64,000 bases of DNA, from positions 36,630,429-36,694,428 of the forward strand of contig OX485804.1 of assembly GCA_950295325.1 (NCBI GenBank), in the 5' to 3' direction. Positions 24,293 through 36,832 of the stretch are shown piece after piece. Position 1 is the first letter of the stretch, and every line of letters begins with the position of its first letter. The notes under the pieces were generated by a model. The model was not told where the DNA came from and made no database searches. It saw only the letters and a list, made by a program, of their open reading frames with translations. A program made the translations under genes and the position numbers. This DNA is from Polytrichum commune (Eukaryota > Streptophyta > Polytrichopsida > Polytrichales > Polytrichaceae).

Positions 24293-25434
24293 TCAATTGT
24301 CATAAGACATGAAATTTTGCATAATTATCTACTCCAAAACAAAAGATTGCATTCAATTGAAAAAACCAAATACAAAAATTGAAAACATTTACTTTAATTG
24401 TGTTCACAAACACATTCAACCTTGTACCAAATATTTACAATGTGAAGGGTTAGGATATAACTATGCACCCTCCAATACATGTCAAGGTACATATCGATAT
24501 CCTCTATAATGTCATGATAAGACAAAATGTTTTGGAGAGGTTTAACACCAATGATGACAAATAACTAAAACTAATTGTTGGCATGAGGCGGGCAACCTTC
24601 GAAGTCTCCAACCACTCCATCACGTATCCTCCAAGGCAAAGCGCAATCCTCCGAGTCTACCATGGTGAGGTGCCAAATGTTGTAGCGCATCATCGATCAT
24701 CTACAAAAGGTTGTTGTAGCAAAAAGGCAATGAATAGAATGTTGGCATATTAGACACTACTAGCAAGACAAGTAAAACTAATAACAAAAATTTATGAAGA
24801 ATGAACTACATTCCAATCTTAATTCTCATAATTTCATGGCTTGAAAACTAGGTTTTTTGAGTGAAACACCTGTGTGAATGTTGTGAATGCTATGGAGCAA
24901 TGAAAAAAGCTCCAAAAAATGTGTCTTACCTACCGCCTTTGTGCCACGCTTCACTACTTCACCCCTTCACGCTTCACCAACGCAAGACCTCCTACCCAAA
25001 CGCTTCACCACCTTCACGCCACTATGCTTGTCCAAACCCTAAGCCAACCCAAGGGCCGTTGAGAAGTCACAATGTTCCTTCCCCCAAAAAAATCCACAAC
25101 ATTTTCCCTCCATACTAACACTTTTCATTCAAATTTGGACAGAATTTACACAATTCTTCATCCAAGTAGTCAAACCCATAATTATTCTATTGATTCTACT
25201 ACACACATTTGGGGGGATCCAATATCTATAATCCTTTTTTTTTTTTACTGATTACTAAAATGGAGGAATTATTCACCGCCCTATTTTATATATAATCATG
25301 TATGGGACATATTTCCAAAGCTATGGTAGATCTAACGAAGTTATAAATTTTACCCTCAACGAATTAAATTGACCCTATTTTTTATCTCACGTGGTTTCTA
25401 AAATTCCGATAGTCACCCCCCCCGTGATCCCTCT

Positions 25435-27766
25435 ACCTCAAATCCCTACATTTCCACCATGCTATTAGAGACTTTAGCGGTTTTACTTTGAACTGGAGAA
25501 GTGACACTTTGAGCTTGCATAGTGATAAACAACCAAGTTATTAGAGTAGAGGTTGTTTGCGAACCTAAGTAATGACACTTTGAAATTTAGGTATTAATGA
25601 AAAGTCCTGCTAGACTATGTTGTAGTACTATCTGAAATTCTAGCATTGTCACTGCACTTCATTAGCCACATTGAAGAGTCTTGGGTATTTAAATACACAT
25701 AGGCATATTTGCCTCATGTTGTGTGATGAGCGTATTTATTGTGTGTCATATTATAAAGAAAAAGAATTCAACATCCGATTGGGGCCCCCACACTTGATAT
25801 GTATAAGGTGATAAATATTGGTATCCATACTGGACATATGTTGTATGTTGTCTTCTATATTTGTTTGGGGAGCATTATCATGCGAGTAATAACTTGTGAG
25901 CGGTGAGGGAGGCAAAATATTTGGAGATACACCTACTAGGATCTTATAACCGTGGTATTTGGGCACAAGTAATATCACCTGTGTTTATAGTAATATTAGT
26001 GGGGAGTTCACTCAAAGTGGAATTAACCTAATGAATGCCTTGCTTTACTTTGAAAAGTAACAACTGCAAGCTTAGCATGAGGGTTTGGAAATGATTTTTT
26101 ATCTTGTTGGTAGATTCAACTTTCATTTTTTTTTTCAATGCAAGCACGTTCCAAGTATTGAGCATGCTCTAGACTATATTTCTAGAATTCACATAGGTTT
26201 GAGAAATGAATTGATGAAGTCATTGCAATTTTTTAGAAGTTGAAGCTTTTGGGCGTAGATGGAAGTATAATATAAATCGCTCACACATATCAATGTCCAC
26301 AAAGTAATGAGCACATTCAATGTCGAACCATGCATATAAGCTCCGTAACTACTCCTATCATCTTCCGTTCCCTCCTCCTCCTGTTTGTCACTAACATGTT
26401 CAACACACTCATCTGCCTCCACATCTACGAATTACAACAATCTGACGGTGTTGAGGTTGCAACCTTTGTGACCGCCTTTGCAAGTAATGGGAGGATTATT
26501 CATCTGGGAAGGAACACCACAATTTTTGTTTTCATAAAAGAAAAGTTCAAAATGGTTAGCAATCACTATTGGAAAATAACGAAGTTGAATGAATTTGAAA
26601 TCAAACAAATGGCAAAGTTACGTACTCCATCATGACTTTGTGAAAACTTTCTAAATATGTTCCTCATCATCATTGAGGGAGATCATCTTCGCCATTGAGC
26701 CCACCATAAGGTGAGGGTGTAGTATTGTATGTTGGTGCCAAGATGACATCAAATATGACAAAGTCCCTCACAAATGCGATAAAGCAGTGCTAGTACACCA
26801 ACAAGCATGAAAAGATGGAGGTACAATCCACTTAGACATAGAAATAATATTCAATGTCTGAAATCCATAATTACCTAAAGAATTTCACATGTAGATGCAT
26901 AAGCATCAATAATTGATCATGGTTTAGTCAACACCTATTTTAAAGTTGCGAAGACTTTGGAAATTTTTATTATCCACCTCTCCATGACACATCTACTTTC
27001 ATAATTTGGGTTTATGCAATAGTGCGATTAAAGAAGGTTGGTAGCTCAATTGGAATTCTCTCTATAACACATGTTAGCTAGCCCGTCTACCTAGGCCTGA
27101 TTACTACCATGTTAACAGTGACATTGTCCTTGAAGGTTGTACCGGAACTACCCGCCCTTAAATATTGGTTGGGACTCATAGGTGCACTACCTCGTAAGTT
27201 GACCTACTTATAACCACATCAATATGCTAGTTGTAAGATATATTTATTGATATCCTCCCTCTTATATTGGCAACGTTATAATTTTTCAAACCCATATATG
27301 CACTTCTACCCTTATTGATCTACCATATCTATTTCTAGCTTCCTAAATTAGTTTGTAAAGACCAAGATTACATAAGATACTTTTTGCTATTAGGGAAATT
27401 GAAGGTAAGACATACATAAGTTTCGTCTCTGCAAGATTTCTTGGCACTAAGTGCTTACACAATGGCAAGCATTAGTACAACCACAAATATATTTGAAATC
27501 CCTTCAAACCCCAATACTATAATTCCAAGGTTCAACACTATTACATTCGTTCGCAAGGTCGTACACCGCATAACTCCACCACTCCCTCAGTATTGCTCAC
27601 CTGCTTTTACACTTTCTAAGTAAATACTAGGATTTGTGGCCTAAGAAACCCTCATACCCCTATCCTAAGCACCACTTCTTATGTGGTCATCTCAAGGGTT
27701 ACTAACACCGCTCTTATACTCATCGTGTAGAAATATTCTCCTTCGCCAATAGTTGTCACTGGTTGC
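25435..27766. other. Unannotated stretch
   Basis: Minus-strand frames at 25751-25978 and 26189-26422 are fairly open (the latter with an acidic EADECVEHVSDKQEEEGTED segment) but show no known motif. No repeat ends were found. Confidence 0.3.
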
Positions 27767-28341
27767 CCCAAGGGGTGGACTCTTCATACCACATACAAAC
27801 TAACATGAATGTACAAAGTGGCATTATTTGAGGCACTAGAGTACATGGTATACATAAGGGAGAGGCGTTTTTTTTCTCTAGTGTATACATATAAAATGGT
27901 ATTTTTTCTTTTTTTTTCCTTTTTTTGGGTTTGAAGTAAAGGTAGAGATGTACAAAAAGGGACCCTAAGGTTTAAAGAAAATGTGTTTATTTCATCCAAT
28001 TTACCTTTTTTGGGGATTGGTGTGTTTTTTAAGGTCAAATTATTATGAGTAATATTATTGAGTAACATGAAGGAAAAAATGTTCAATGGTTTTCTCATTG
28101 GAAATGAAATGTGGATTACATATCCAATAAAAGTCTATTTATTTCATGTTTTATATTTTGTGCATGCAGTGGAGGCACATTAAATTGAAAAACGTAGTAT
28201 AAATATATGAATCGCTTTTTAGCCTACTAGTAATACGTATAGATTTGTTCTTCTTTATCAATTTCCCTTATATAGGGGGTTTTATTTGATAGTCACCCAA
28301 ACACGTCATTGAGGGTTCCAATGAAGAGTGCACCCCTCAAG
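27767..28341. mobile_element. Non-autonomous DNA element, G-run TIR (copy 3, inverted)
   Basis: The left end AAGGGGTGGACTCTTCAT and right end ATGAAGAGTGCACCCCTCAA are inverted; the flanking 8-mer CTGGTTGC is exact on both sides. The interior runs opposite to copies 1 and 2, with TTTTCTCATTGGAAATG near 28090. Length is 575 bp. Confidence 0.8.
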
Positions 28342-28479
28342 CTGGTTGCCTCCTCAAAAAGAACCTAATTCTACCATTGGCAACATACTTGGTAAAACAC
28401 AACCCCTTGACACGGGAGCACATGCTGAAGCATTGAATCTCAAATTAAACACCATAAAAACCGTCCAATTGAACTTATA

Positions 28480-29790
28480 GGAAGCTTGAAAATATTGAAG
28501 AAACATTGTACCAAATAACCATATACTTGATATTTGTAATAACAACATTGATGACAAAAATTTCAATTTTTGGATCATTTTCCAAGTTCATTTTGAAAGC
28601 CCTATGGAGTAATGCAATGTTCATTTGCACAACACTTGGGAAAATAATGAGGTTTGAAAAAAAAAAATGATCAAAACCTTGATATTTGTATCCTTGACAC
28701 AAGTATACAAGTCTCATATATTTGGTCATTTTCCAAAGTAACTTGCAAAGCCTTATAAAGCATTGACAATGTCATTTACGAAATATTTGAGAAACAAAAA
28801 GGAAAAGTGAGAAAATTTTCAAGTTACCAAAATGTTGATTATTTCACCCTTGGATCCGAGGTTAAACATTTCAAATTTTGGAAGATTTGTCAAAATCACT
28901 TCAAAAATCTTGGGAAGCACTGCAATGGCTATTTCTAAAGCATTTGAGAATACTAAAAAACAAATTGTCAAAAAATTAAAAAGGTACCAAAAGTTTTGAA
29001 ATTGTACCCTTCGATCCAAAGGTAAAAATTCCAAGTATTTGGAGATTTTTCAAAATCACTCAAAAGCCTTGAGAGGCCGTACAAGGTTGTTTGTAAAGCT
29101 TTTGAGAAAATTCAAGAAAATTGTGAGCATATTTAAAACTACTAAAATGTAAATACTTTTACTCTTGGATTTGAGAATACAAATTTCAATATTTTGGGAT
29201 TTTTCAAAATCATATTGAAAGCCTTGCAAAGAATTGCGAGGGGAATTTGAGAAAACTAAAAAAATGTTGAGAAAATTCAAAAGTTATCAAAATGTTGATA
29301 TTTGCATTCTCAAAGCAAAGGGTACATATTTCAATTTTCAGGATGTTTTTCAAATTCACTTCAAAATCCTTGGGAAATGTTGCAAGGGCCATTTGTAAAT
29401 CACTTCAAAAATAATAAAGAAAATTATGAGAAAATAAAAAAAAATAAAAAATGTTGATATTTATATAGTATGCACCTAGTTGGGAAGGTTTAATTCTTTT
29501 TTATTGTATTAAAGGTGACTTCCAAAGCCATAGGGACTGTTGTGGAGGTTGATTACACAACAATTGAGGAAGTTATCTTAAATTTTGGACCAATTTAATT
29601 ACTAAATGTTGATAATTGTATCCTTGGTGTTAGGGTGGGAGACTGTAATCTTTTGGAATTCACTCAAAGCCAGTTCCAATCTCTTGAGAAGTTTTGTTGG
29701 CCCCATTTGTAAATTTAAAATATAATAAAATATTGAAACCAACTTTAGGGTGCTCAAAATGTTGAATATTTTGCATGAGGACATTAAATT
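28480..29790. repeat. Diverged tandem array, period about 155 bp, ~8 units
   Basis: A phrase like AAAATGTTGATATTTGTATC followed by CTTGGATC(C/T)(G/A)AGGT recurs near 28522, 28672, 28830, 28988, 29144, 29289, 29448 and 29601, at intervals of 145-159 bp. Each unit also has a TTTTCAAAATCACTT-CAAAA-CCTTG segment. The units are strongly diverged. It begins soon after the MITE ending at 28341. Confidence 0.65.
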
Positions 29791-30623
29791 TTATTTTGTT
29801 TGGGCAACATCCATGTCAAATGTTGGGTACCACCTAAAAAACGAACTATGTTTGTGCATAAATTTTGGATGTCAACCTTGACATGTTTAGGAGTTCAATC
29901 ATTTTATTCCAATGAGTATGATGAATCGCTTGTATCATGGTCCTTAAGGACTGTTCTTGTTTGAAGTTCAAGCATTTGAAAGATGTAACCATGGCCAACA
30001 CTTGAAGGATAAACCATAATCTCATGCCATGGTGTGATAACAAATAATATACAACGCCGATGATTGATCGTTGTGGTACACAATCCAAAGGTGTTGCAAC
30101 GCATTTATGATTTGCAATCGTCTTTTTAAATTGAATTTGTGTATTTGTAATGAGCATCTCACATTTCAGTAGTTCTACAATATTTATGTTATCAACACCA
30201 TTCATATTTATATACCATGCAAGTGCCTTCGTACATAGGCAATTGCCCTAGTGTTAATATGGTTTAGGATGGTATTAACCCAAATAATACCTTAGGTATG
30301 CTAGGATTCTCTCACTTTGACATACCCACCAAATATCAATATTTCACTAGTTCTACAAATTTTGATACCCAGGGGTAGGTTCTTTAGTACCAGTGCCAAC
30401 CATTGTGGTTTGAAGACATGAACTTAAGGATGCAATGTACCTCGGTGTTCTTGGTCAACCTCTCACTACTATTTTCCAATGGCCAACATTTTTCTTTTTG
30501 GTCAATTTTAATTGCCATCCACAAGGAACACTATCATAAGGTAGCATGTTTGATTTGGTTGGTTGGTTGGTTTGAATATGAAGCTAAAGATGTTTGCAAT
30601 GAGAAAGTAAAAGCAAATGACCA
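29791..30623. other. Unannotated stretch before the DDE_1 pseudogene
   Basis: A minus-strand 119-codon ORF (29846-30205) shows no recognisable domain. The 30400-30620 part may be worn 5' sequence of the transposase. Confidence 0.3.
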
Positions 30624-31640
30624 TTGGCTCTTGAACAACTTAAACTAGAGCTACGGAAAGTTACATGGAGTGCAAGAAAACTACCAACAAATTTAGAAGA
30701 GCTAGGGTTGAAGATGGCACAAAGGGTTGCTTATCTTGTCAAGGCTTATTCAATTCCTCCAGAAAATTTTGTTAACACAAATCAAACATGCATACACCTA
30801 ACCCCTACAGGATGTGCCCGTACATGGGATGTTAAATGTTCAAAACATATACTTGCTTATGGAGCAAATGAGAATAGACAAATTACAGTGTTAGTATCCT
30901 CTACAACAACTGACAACCTCATAAATTTCCTAGTTATATTCATAGGGGCAACCACAAAGTGCTTACATGTGGAGAATGTTGGATGGATTGATTATGAACA
31001 AGTTGGATGGCATGTTAAATTTTTATAGAATCATTGGTCAAATATTGAAACATGCAAGGAATTTGCAATCAAGATTTTACAAACATATAGGCAAGAACAA
31101 CTTATGCATGTAGGCTTACCAAAGGAGACTAAATAAATTTGGTTAATAGATTCTTAGAGTGTGCATAAATCTAAGGAGTTCAAGTCTTTAACAACGATCG
31201 ACCATCATGATATCTTTACTATATTTGTGCTAGCATGTTGTACAAGTGTGTACCAACCAGCTGATGTTATTTTAAATAAAAAATTCAAGTATGGATTTCA
31301 ACAAGCATTTGACTCCTACACATCAAATGACATTATCCAATAGCTCAAGCACAATGCAACAAAGGATATGGAGATTGATACTAAATGAAAACATTGTAGC
31401 CTTATTTATGCGGTTGACTATTCAAAGTCTGGGAACATTTACAAAGCAAGCAAATGGTGGAGGCGATTATAAAAAGGTGGCACCAATGTGGTTTGTTGCA
31501 AGCTTTTGAACATTCATTTCATATGATAGCTATGGATGTGAATATGACAACATTATTGTTTAAAATTGAATAAGTAGAGGTTGAACCAGAGAACAACGAC
31601 AAAGTCGACGATGTAAATACAAATCATCCTATTGAGTTAG
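30624..31640 (+). pseudogene. DDE_1 (pogo/Tigger-like) transposase, decayed
   Basis: Plus-strand frames follow a DDE_1 transposase: IPPENFVNTNQTCIHLTPTG (about 30760-30810), ENRQITVLVSSTT, VIFIGATTKCL, then WLIDS, a stop, SVHKSKEF (about 31140-31170), CCTSVYQPADVILNKKFKYG (about 31240-31290), and a C-terminal LKHNATKDMEIDT with further stops. The family's first catalytic Asp (NTDQTG) is Asn here; the second (LID) and third (QPAD) remain. With the stop in WLIDS, frame changes and the Asn, it is inactive. The start and the terminal repeats of the parent element were not found. Confidence 0.8.
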
Positions 31641-31826
31641 TAATGCAAGATTCAATAACAAGAGTTGCTAAAATAACAACATCCAACAAAAAAATTCAAG
31701 TGTTTCTATGCTTAAGGGCATGGCTCACAAAAGATATATTCATGCGACATGAAAACCCATAGATTTCATGAGATTTACATTGATTTTCAAATCTATTACA
31801 AAGATTTTTTAAAACATGATTATAAT

Positions 31827-32155
31827 CACTAGTAGAAAACTATGCCCAAAAAAAATGCAGCCAAAATTGGCTACAATTCTTTCGACCAACTTGATATGCA
31901 ATCGCTAAATGATTATAGATTTTTGTTTTTGTTTTGTGACTACATTTTTAGGAATTTTGGGGTGTGTAATATATTGTTGGAAAGGTACTTTCAAGACCTT
32001 TCCAACTGTTTATTACACGCCCCAAATTTCTAAAATTTAAGTCGTTGAACCAAAAAAATAAAATTGTTGTCATTTAGCGATTGCAAATCAGGCTAGTCAA
32101 ATGAACCGTAGTCGATGTTGGCTGCGGTTCTTTTATACATAGTTTTCTACCAATG
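31827..32155. mobile_element. CACTA-type MITE with AAT TSD
   Basis: The left end CACTAGTAGAAAACTATG is mirrored by CATAGTTTTCTACCAATG at the right. AAT flanks both sides (31824 and 32156), the 3-bp duplication expected for CACTA elements. The middle is also palindromic: GGTGTGTAATA and TTATTACACGCCCC around GGAAAGGTACTTTCAAGACC. At 329 bp it has no transposase of its own. Confidence 0.85.
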
Positions 32156-32158
32156 AAT

Positions 32159-33321
32159 CAATTCAACAAATTACATGCAATTGTAATGCCAGGGCTATTG
32201 TTGAAGTTCCAATGTCCATTTAGCCTCTACCTCCGAGGAAGAGAGGTTGTCCTCAAAAAAAACCCACCAATAAATAGCGCACCTTTCGCAAAGGTCTCAA
32301 ACCTGCAAATCTGAGACTTTAGAATCATTTCTTCACTTCCAAACCCCAACTCCCCATCCTCTACTCCCAAGCCCCACTCTAGAATCCAAAAAACTCACAA
32401 ACTTCAACCACTAATTTGAATCCTTCCAACTCCTTGGCCCAATTGCCCATGAGCCTCTCTGAAAAACAACAACCCTCCCACATACAACCTACCAAACAAT
32501 CCAACAAGGAAAAACTAGCAACCTTAGTCTTCCCACATGCATATCTAAACCCCACCAAATAACAATCCAAGCAACTTCCCACATTCATATCTTATCCACC
32601 GAGCAACAATCTAGGCAACAACCTACAAGCACAAGAGATTCATCACAAGCATATGATGACTTCACTTCTGCCAGAGTGGAATGAGAGACTATAGATGTGC
32701 AGAAAGGGGCATGTGAGAACAAAGTACTTGGTTGCATAAGTAGTTGGACCACCACGAGCAGTTCCACCGTAAGTAAGATTCTCTCAAATAAGCCCTTAAA
32801 CACTCAAAATACTCAAGTCAAATGCTTTTGAAGTCTAAACACCTCCAAACCTCTCAACACTCAAGACATTCAAGTCACATCTCTTGCATCAAACATACAT
32901 TCAAGCAAAAGTAAAAGATAAATAAACACTTATAACAACAAAATGTGGCCCCTTACACCTCCAACGCTCCAAAATGCCAACCCCTCAAGATCCACTCCGC
33001 AATGTCAAAGCAATCAAATCTCTAGGCACTTCACTTGCATGGTGGGCCCATAATTTATTGAAAGTCAATAGGACTAGATATGAGATAAATACAAGCATAT
33101 GAACACAAAGGCATATGAACAATGCTTGGAATGAGACAGTCTCATGCTCTCCTTGCTTTGCCTTATATTGTTTTCTTCTTTTCTTTGGTTCGTACAAACA
33201 ATATGGGATAATTCTTATCCCTCTTCGGACTAGTGTTGTGGCCTTATTCTAACCTTATCGTTTCTCATGCCTCTTCCATTACATTTCTATTGCTTGCGAG
33301 CAATCTAATGCTCTGCCTTCT
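32159..33321. other. Unannotated stretch
   Basis: C/A-rich on the plus strand (32220-33000) with CTCAA-CACTCAA-type words near 32800-32900. No coding content recognised. Confidence 0.35.
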
Positions 33322-33790
33322 CAAAGATCTTCAAAACTTATCATTAAAAGCATTGCTCAAAAGGTAATGGCTAAATATGGTTTTGGATGTAGATTTCATG
33401 ACCTTAAATTTTTTGAAGTTGGATTTATTTATTCATATTCCTTGAATTCATTATAAACTTGAGGGGACCATTACAAAATATGTAGAAATATATCAATTTA
33501 ATGTAATTTTATCATATTTTAAACATATCTTAGACAAATATGTGTTCAATATACCTATTTGCATAGTACTTGCAACATCTTCTAAAATATGTAGATTTTT
33601 TCTTAAATTTCTTTTGTCAGCATAAATTGCTTGGCTTTGTAAATCAACGTGCATTTCAAATGTTTATGAGTTTTTCCTTCACAAAAATCAAAGTTAGTAT
33701 ATAGTTTTGAATCACTTTCACTTAAACTTGTCCAGGGTAATGGAGTTGTGTACTTGACCATGTTGGCGCCCCTATGGGTTTTGGTGGGTG
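33322..33790 (-). repeat. Inverted partner of 18745-19290
   Basis: The reverse complement follows the other copy over about 470 bp with moderate divergence, from ATGGTCAAGTACACAACT to the GCAATGCTTTTAATGAT region, without the 110-bp insertion. Confidence 0.6.
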
Positions 33791-34336
33791 TTGTGTGTTT
33801 TATGTCCAAAAGATGACGAGTTAGCTTGAGTTTGTAGTTGTGTGAGCTAGATCTAGTGTATTGACATTGTCGTTGTAAGTTTGTCTAGGTGCATGTGTGG
33901 AAATCTTTGTGGCGTGTCTTTGTGAGGGCATGCTTCCACTACTCCATTGCTCAATGTGGAGCTCCTCTTGCAAAGTCGTAGTAAAGGTCTCCATATCCAA
34001 TATCACTTCAACAAGGTCCTACATTCGTGAGTGTGTTTGTGTTGGCATAGGTGAATAAGCCATGGCCCTACCTTTTGGGGTTTTGTCTTCTACCAACTAG
34101 TTATACCAATGATAAACATGATAACAACTAGTAAAATGATTGTCTCATCATTTTAACAATATTTGACCAACTATTCAATTTTTTTACCAAATGAGTAAAG
34201 ACATAACTGCGTCAAAATCATAATTAGATATCCTACCTTATCACATAGTGTCTTGAGTAACTTCCATGTTGGGTCATATTGGTGTACATTTTGGTACTAG
34301 TTGACCCACCATACACTAATATGTGGCACATGTTTA

Positions 34337-34424
34337 TACATAACATTATTCAGATTCATAACAATGTTTTGTGGGACTGACAGTCCCACATAACATTGTT
34401 ATGGATCTGAATAATGTTATGTAT
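34337..34424. mobile_element. 88-bp palindromic foldback element
   Basis: TACATAACATTATTCAGATT through CAATGTTTTGTGGGACTG is inverted almost perfectly across CAGTCCCACATAACATTGTT to AATAATGTTATGTA. It looks like the bare TIRs of the family seen at 35024-35174 and 48906-49064. Confidence 0.65.
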
Positions 34425-35023
34425 GGATAGTTTGAATAGTTTCATACTATCATAGAGGGCTTCTATTACATCTTTACTAATGCCAAACATACTTACATCT
34501 CAAGGGGTTACATCCAATGTAGGAATGACATGTGGCACAATATGAGGAAATTTTTCATTATTCATAGCTAAAATAGAGGGCGCTCTATGATATTAACTTG
34601 TGACGTGTATCAAAACATCCTTGTTTAAGAATTCCAACTTTTTTGAGTTATGACTTATATTGTTGTTAGTTGAACATCACAACCGGTAGGGTAGGGCCAT
34701 ATATTCCTCCACACAAGGTAGAAGTCCAATTTCTTACATTAGCCGGCATTTACATGTGTGACTACTAAAATTACAACATCTTATATCTTAAAATTACAAA
34801 AAGTGGTGAACTACAAGCACGCAAATGGTGGTTGGTACTAATAAACTTTGCAATATGGCCCATGTCTTATCTTCACAACACTTCTTATTATCCTTTTAGC
34901 TCGGCATGTGCACATGACATTAGGGGTAGATTGATGGGTGTGTGTGGAGGTTATAAGATACGTTGCCACATGTCATTCGCTCGAGCAACCGATGTTGCTT
35001 TAGTATGCACATGTTTGCACACC

Positions 35024-35174
35024 CACATAACATTATTCAGATCCATAATAATGTTTTGTGGGATTGTCATTATTCCACAAAATATTCCCTACATTCAATT
35101 TGAATATGGGAAATATTTTGTGGAATGTTGTCAATCCCACACAACATTCTTATAGATATGAAAAATGTTATGCA
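35024..35174. mobile_element. Palindromic foldback element (second copy)
   Basis: The arms CACATAACATTATTCAGATC and AATATTTTGTGGAATG... to GAAAAATGTTATGCATG repeat the arms of 34337-34424 with extra central sequence (ACATTCAATTTGAATATG). Several mismatches show age. Confidence 0.55.
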
Positions 35175-36058
35175 TGGTTGTCATGGGAAGATAAACCTTG
35201 TCTATTGTTCCCTCTCGTTCCCCTCAATTCATCCACAGTTGGTTGCACATGTCAATTTTATGCTCAATTTTCATTTGGTTATCTCTAGTCCTTGATATGT
35301 TTATCATTTTGACAAGAATGTGAGACACATTTGAACTCAATGCAATCTTGTCACTTGAGCCCTCATATTACCATATTATTTATGGAAGGTGCACTTCAAA
35401 AATAAATGTATATTTATCACCTAACATGACAATGATTGCTTGTACTTGAAATCGTTGTGGGTGAATCATTCACCGCGTGTTGAGTACAATATAAATGAAG
35501 AAGTAAAAATGTAAATCTCTAAAAACTAAAATCCTAAACCTAGAAAATACGAGGGTGAAAAACATAGAAATGTATTGAATGAAAGTAAATGCAAATGGGC
35601 ATGTGGTAACCACAGACCCAAACACATTGGCACCTAAAACGATGTTAGGACCTAAACGTTGATTATAAATATGTGCACATTGAGATCTTAAAAACGTAAG
35701 GTAGACAAATTCTAGATGATTACTTTATCTAACTAGCCCATTTCTCTTAGAATACGAACACACAATTAGTACAAGATGGTTAGCAAAGTGAAAACGAGGC
35801 CGTAGCCACTTTCCTCGTGATTTTTTGGAGCTCATATGAACATCTTATTCAATGTGAAAGTGTGGATTCTTGTGCTCATTTAACAGTCATACAGGTCCCC
35901 CTCAATTATATAAACATGAGCTTCGAACAATCCTCATAATTTGAGCACATCGTCCACTCTCTTTTTGTCACATGTCTTATTAGTATCCATTCTTGGAGAC
36001 ACACCTAACCACCCATCACTCAAATATAAGTGTCCCATTAAGACAAATAACGGAATTA
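35175..36058. other. Unannotated stretch, partly repeated at 46.9 kb
   Basis: CACCTAACCACCCATCACTC followed by AAGTGTCCCATTAAGAC near 36005-36045 recurs as CACCCAACCACACATCACTC ... ATGTGTCCAATTAAGA near 46987-47023. No ends were defined. Confidence 0.35.
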
Positions 36059-36066
36059 GGTGTGTC

Positions 36067-36333
36067 CTCGGGGGGTTCACTCGTTAAAATCGTAGAACAA
36101 CGTGCGATAAAAAATAAGGTCTAATATATTCATTGTAGATAAATTTTGTAAAAAACTTACATATAATATAGGAGGTTTTAAAATAGTGAAAAAGGATTAC
36201 ATGTAAAATACCATCACACCTTTATTTTGAAAAATACCATACCTTATTTTTTTTGGCAAGGTAAATAGCCCCCCAATAAATAGGTCCCGAACGCACGTGT
36301 ATGCAAAATATAAGAGGGAGTGAACCCCCCGAG
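36067..36333. mobile_element. 267-bp MITE with perfect 16-bp TIRs and 8-bp TSD
   Basis: The ends CTCGGGGGGTTCACTC and GAGTGAACCCCCCGAG are perfect inverted repeats. GGTGTGTC is exactly duplicated (36059 and 36334). ACGTGCGATAA near the left end repeats the subterminal motif of the other G-run elements. Confidence 0.9.
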
Positions 36334-36344
36334 GGTGTGTCTAC

Positions 36345-36829
36345 TCTATGAGAGCCAGTGACCATTACACTTCAAGCACTCTCATTGGTGGAATAGGTAG
36401 AGCTGATCCAAGTTCGCTTCACACTACGCTTGAGGGACTAGTGGAGTATGTGAATGATGCAAGATGGATGTGGAGTCTACATGGATTCCTACATGGCATC
36501 GAATGGATCATATTTCACGGTGACTTGGACTATTTTCAAAAACCACCTCTTGGAGGTAGGCCTAACACAAAACTGGGAGACCATGGCAGTCCGAACGCTC
36601 ACAACTGTTGAGTTATTCTATTTTATCATGTGTGAGGACCCACATGAATAGAAATTCATTGAAATAGCATTTGGTAAATGGTCCAGCCACATATGACTTC
36701 ACACTACACTTGAGGATCCGTGACCACACTACATGAGTTTGAAGGTGTTTTGGGACGGCCTTTGGACACTTTCTTTTGGGCTCTCACAATTTCATGGTCA
36801 CGGCTCTCAGCTTGTGTGTGAAGTGGCCC
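36345..36829. mobile_element. PIF/Harbinger-type MITE, damaged left end
   Basis: The right end GTGTGTGAAGTGGCCC is followed by TTA. The left end (near GAGAGCCAGTGACCATT) has lost its terminal bases. Along its length it is a reverse-complement match to 58724-59226. It lies only about 10 bp from the 36067-36333 MITE. Confidence 0.65.
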
Positions 36830-36832
36830 TTA

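Larger units (their letters stand above)
23094..25426. mobile_element. 2.3-kb DNA element with 8-bp TSD, host of a nested element
   Basis: The ends are CACGGGGGGGTCAC and GTCACCCCCCCCGTG. ATCCCTCT is exactly duplicated outside (23086 and 25427). Subterminal sequence ACCACGTGCGATAA at the left is mirrored by TTATCTCACGTGGTTT at the right. A second element (23569-24292) is inserted within it. No transposase frame was recognised in the remaining 1.6 kb, which includes a proline/histidine-rich frame at 24861-25118 of unknown meaning. Confidence 0.75.

Noticed and set aside
28354..29392. Several Phe/Leu-rich minus ORFs resembling membrane segments
   Set aside because: They repeat with the ~155-bp array and reflect A/T-rich repeat units.
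29846..30205. 119-codon minus ORF considered as a copia polyprotein part
   Set aside because: No RT, RNase H or integrase motif could be matched.
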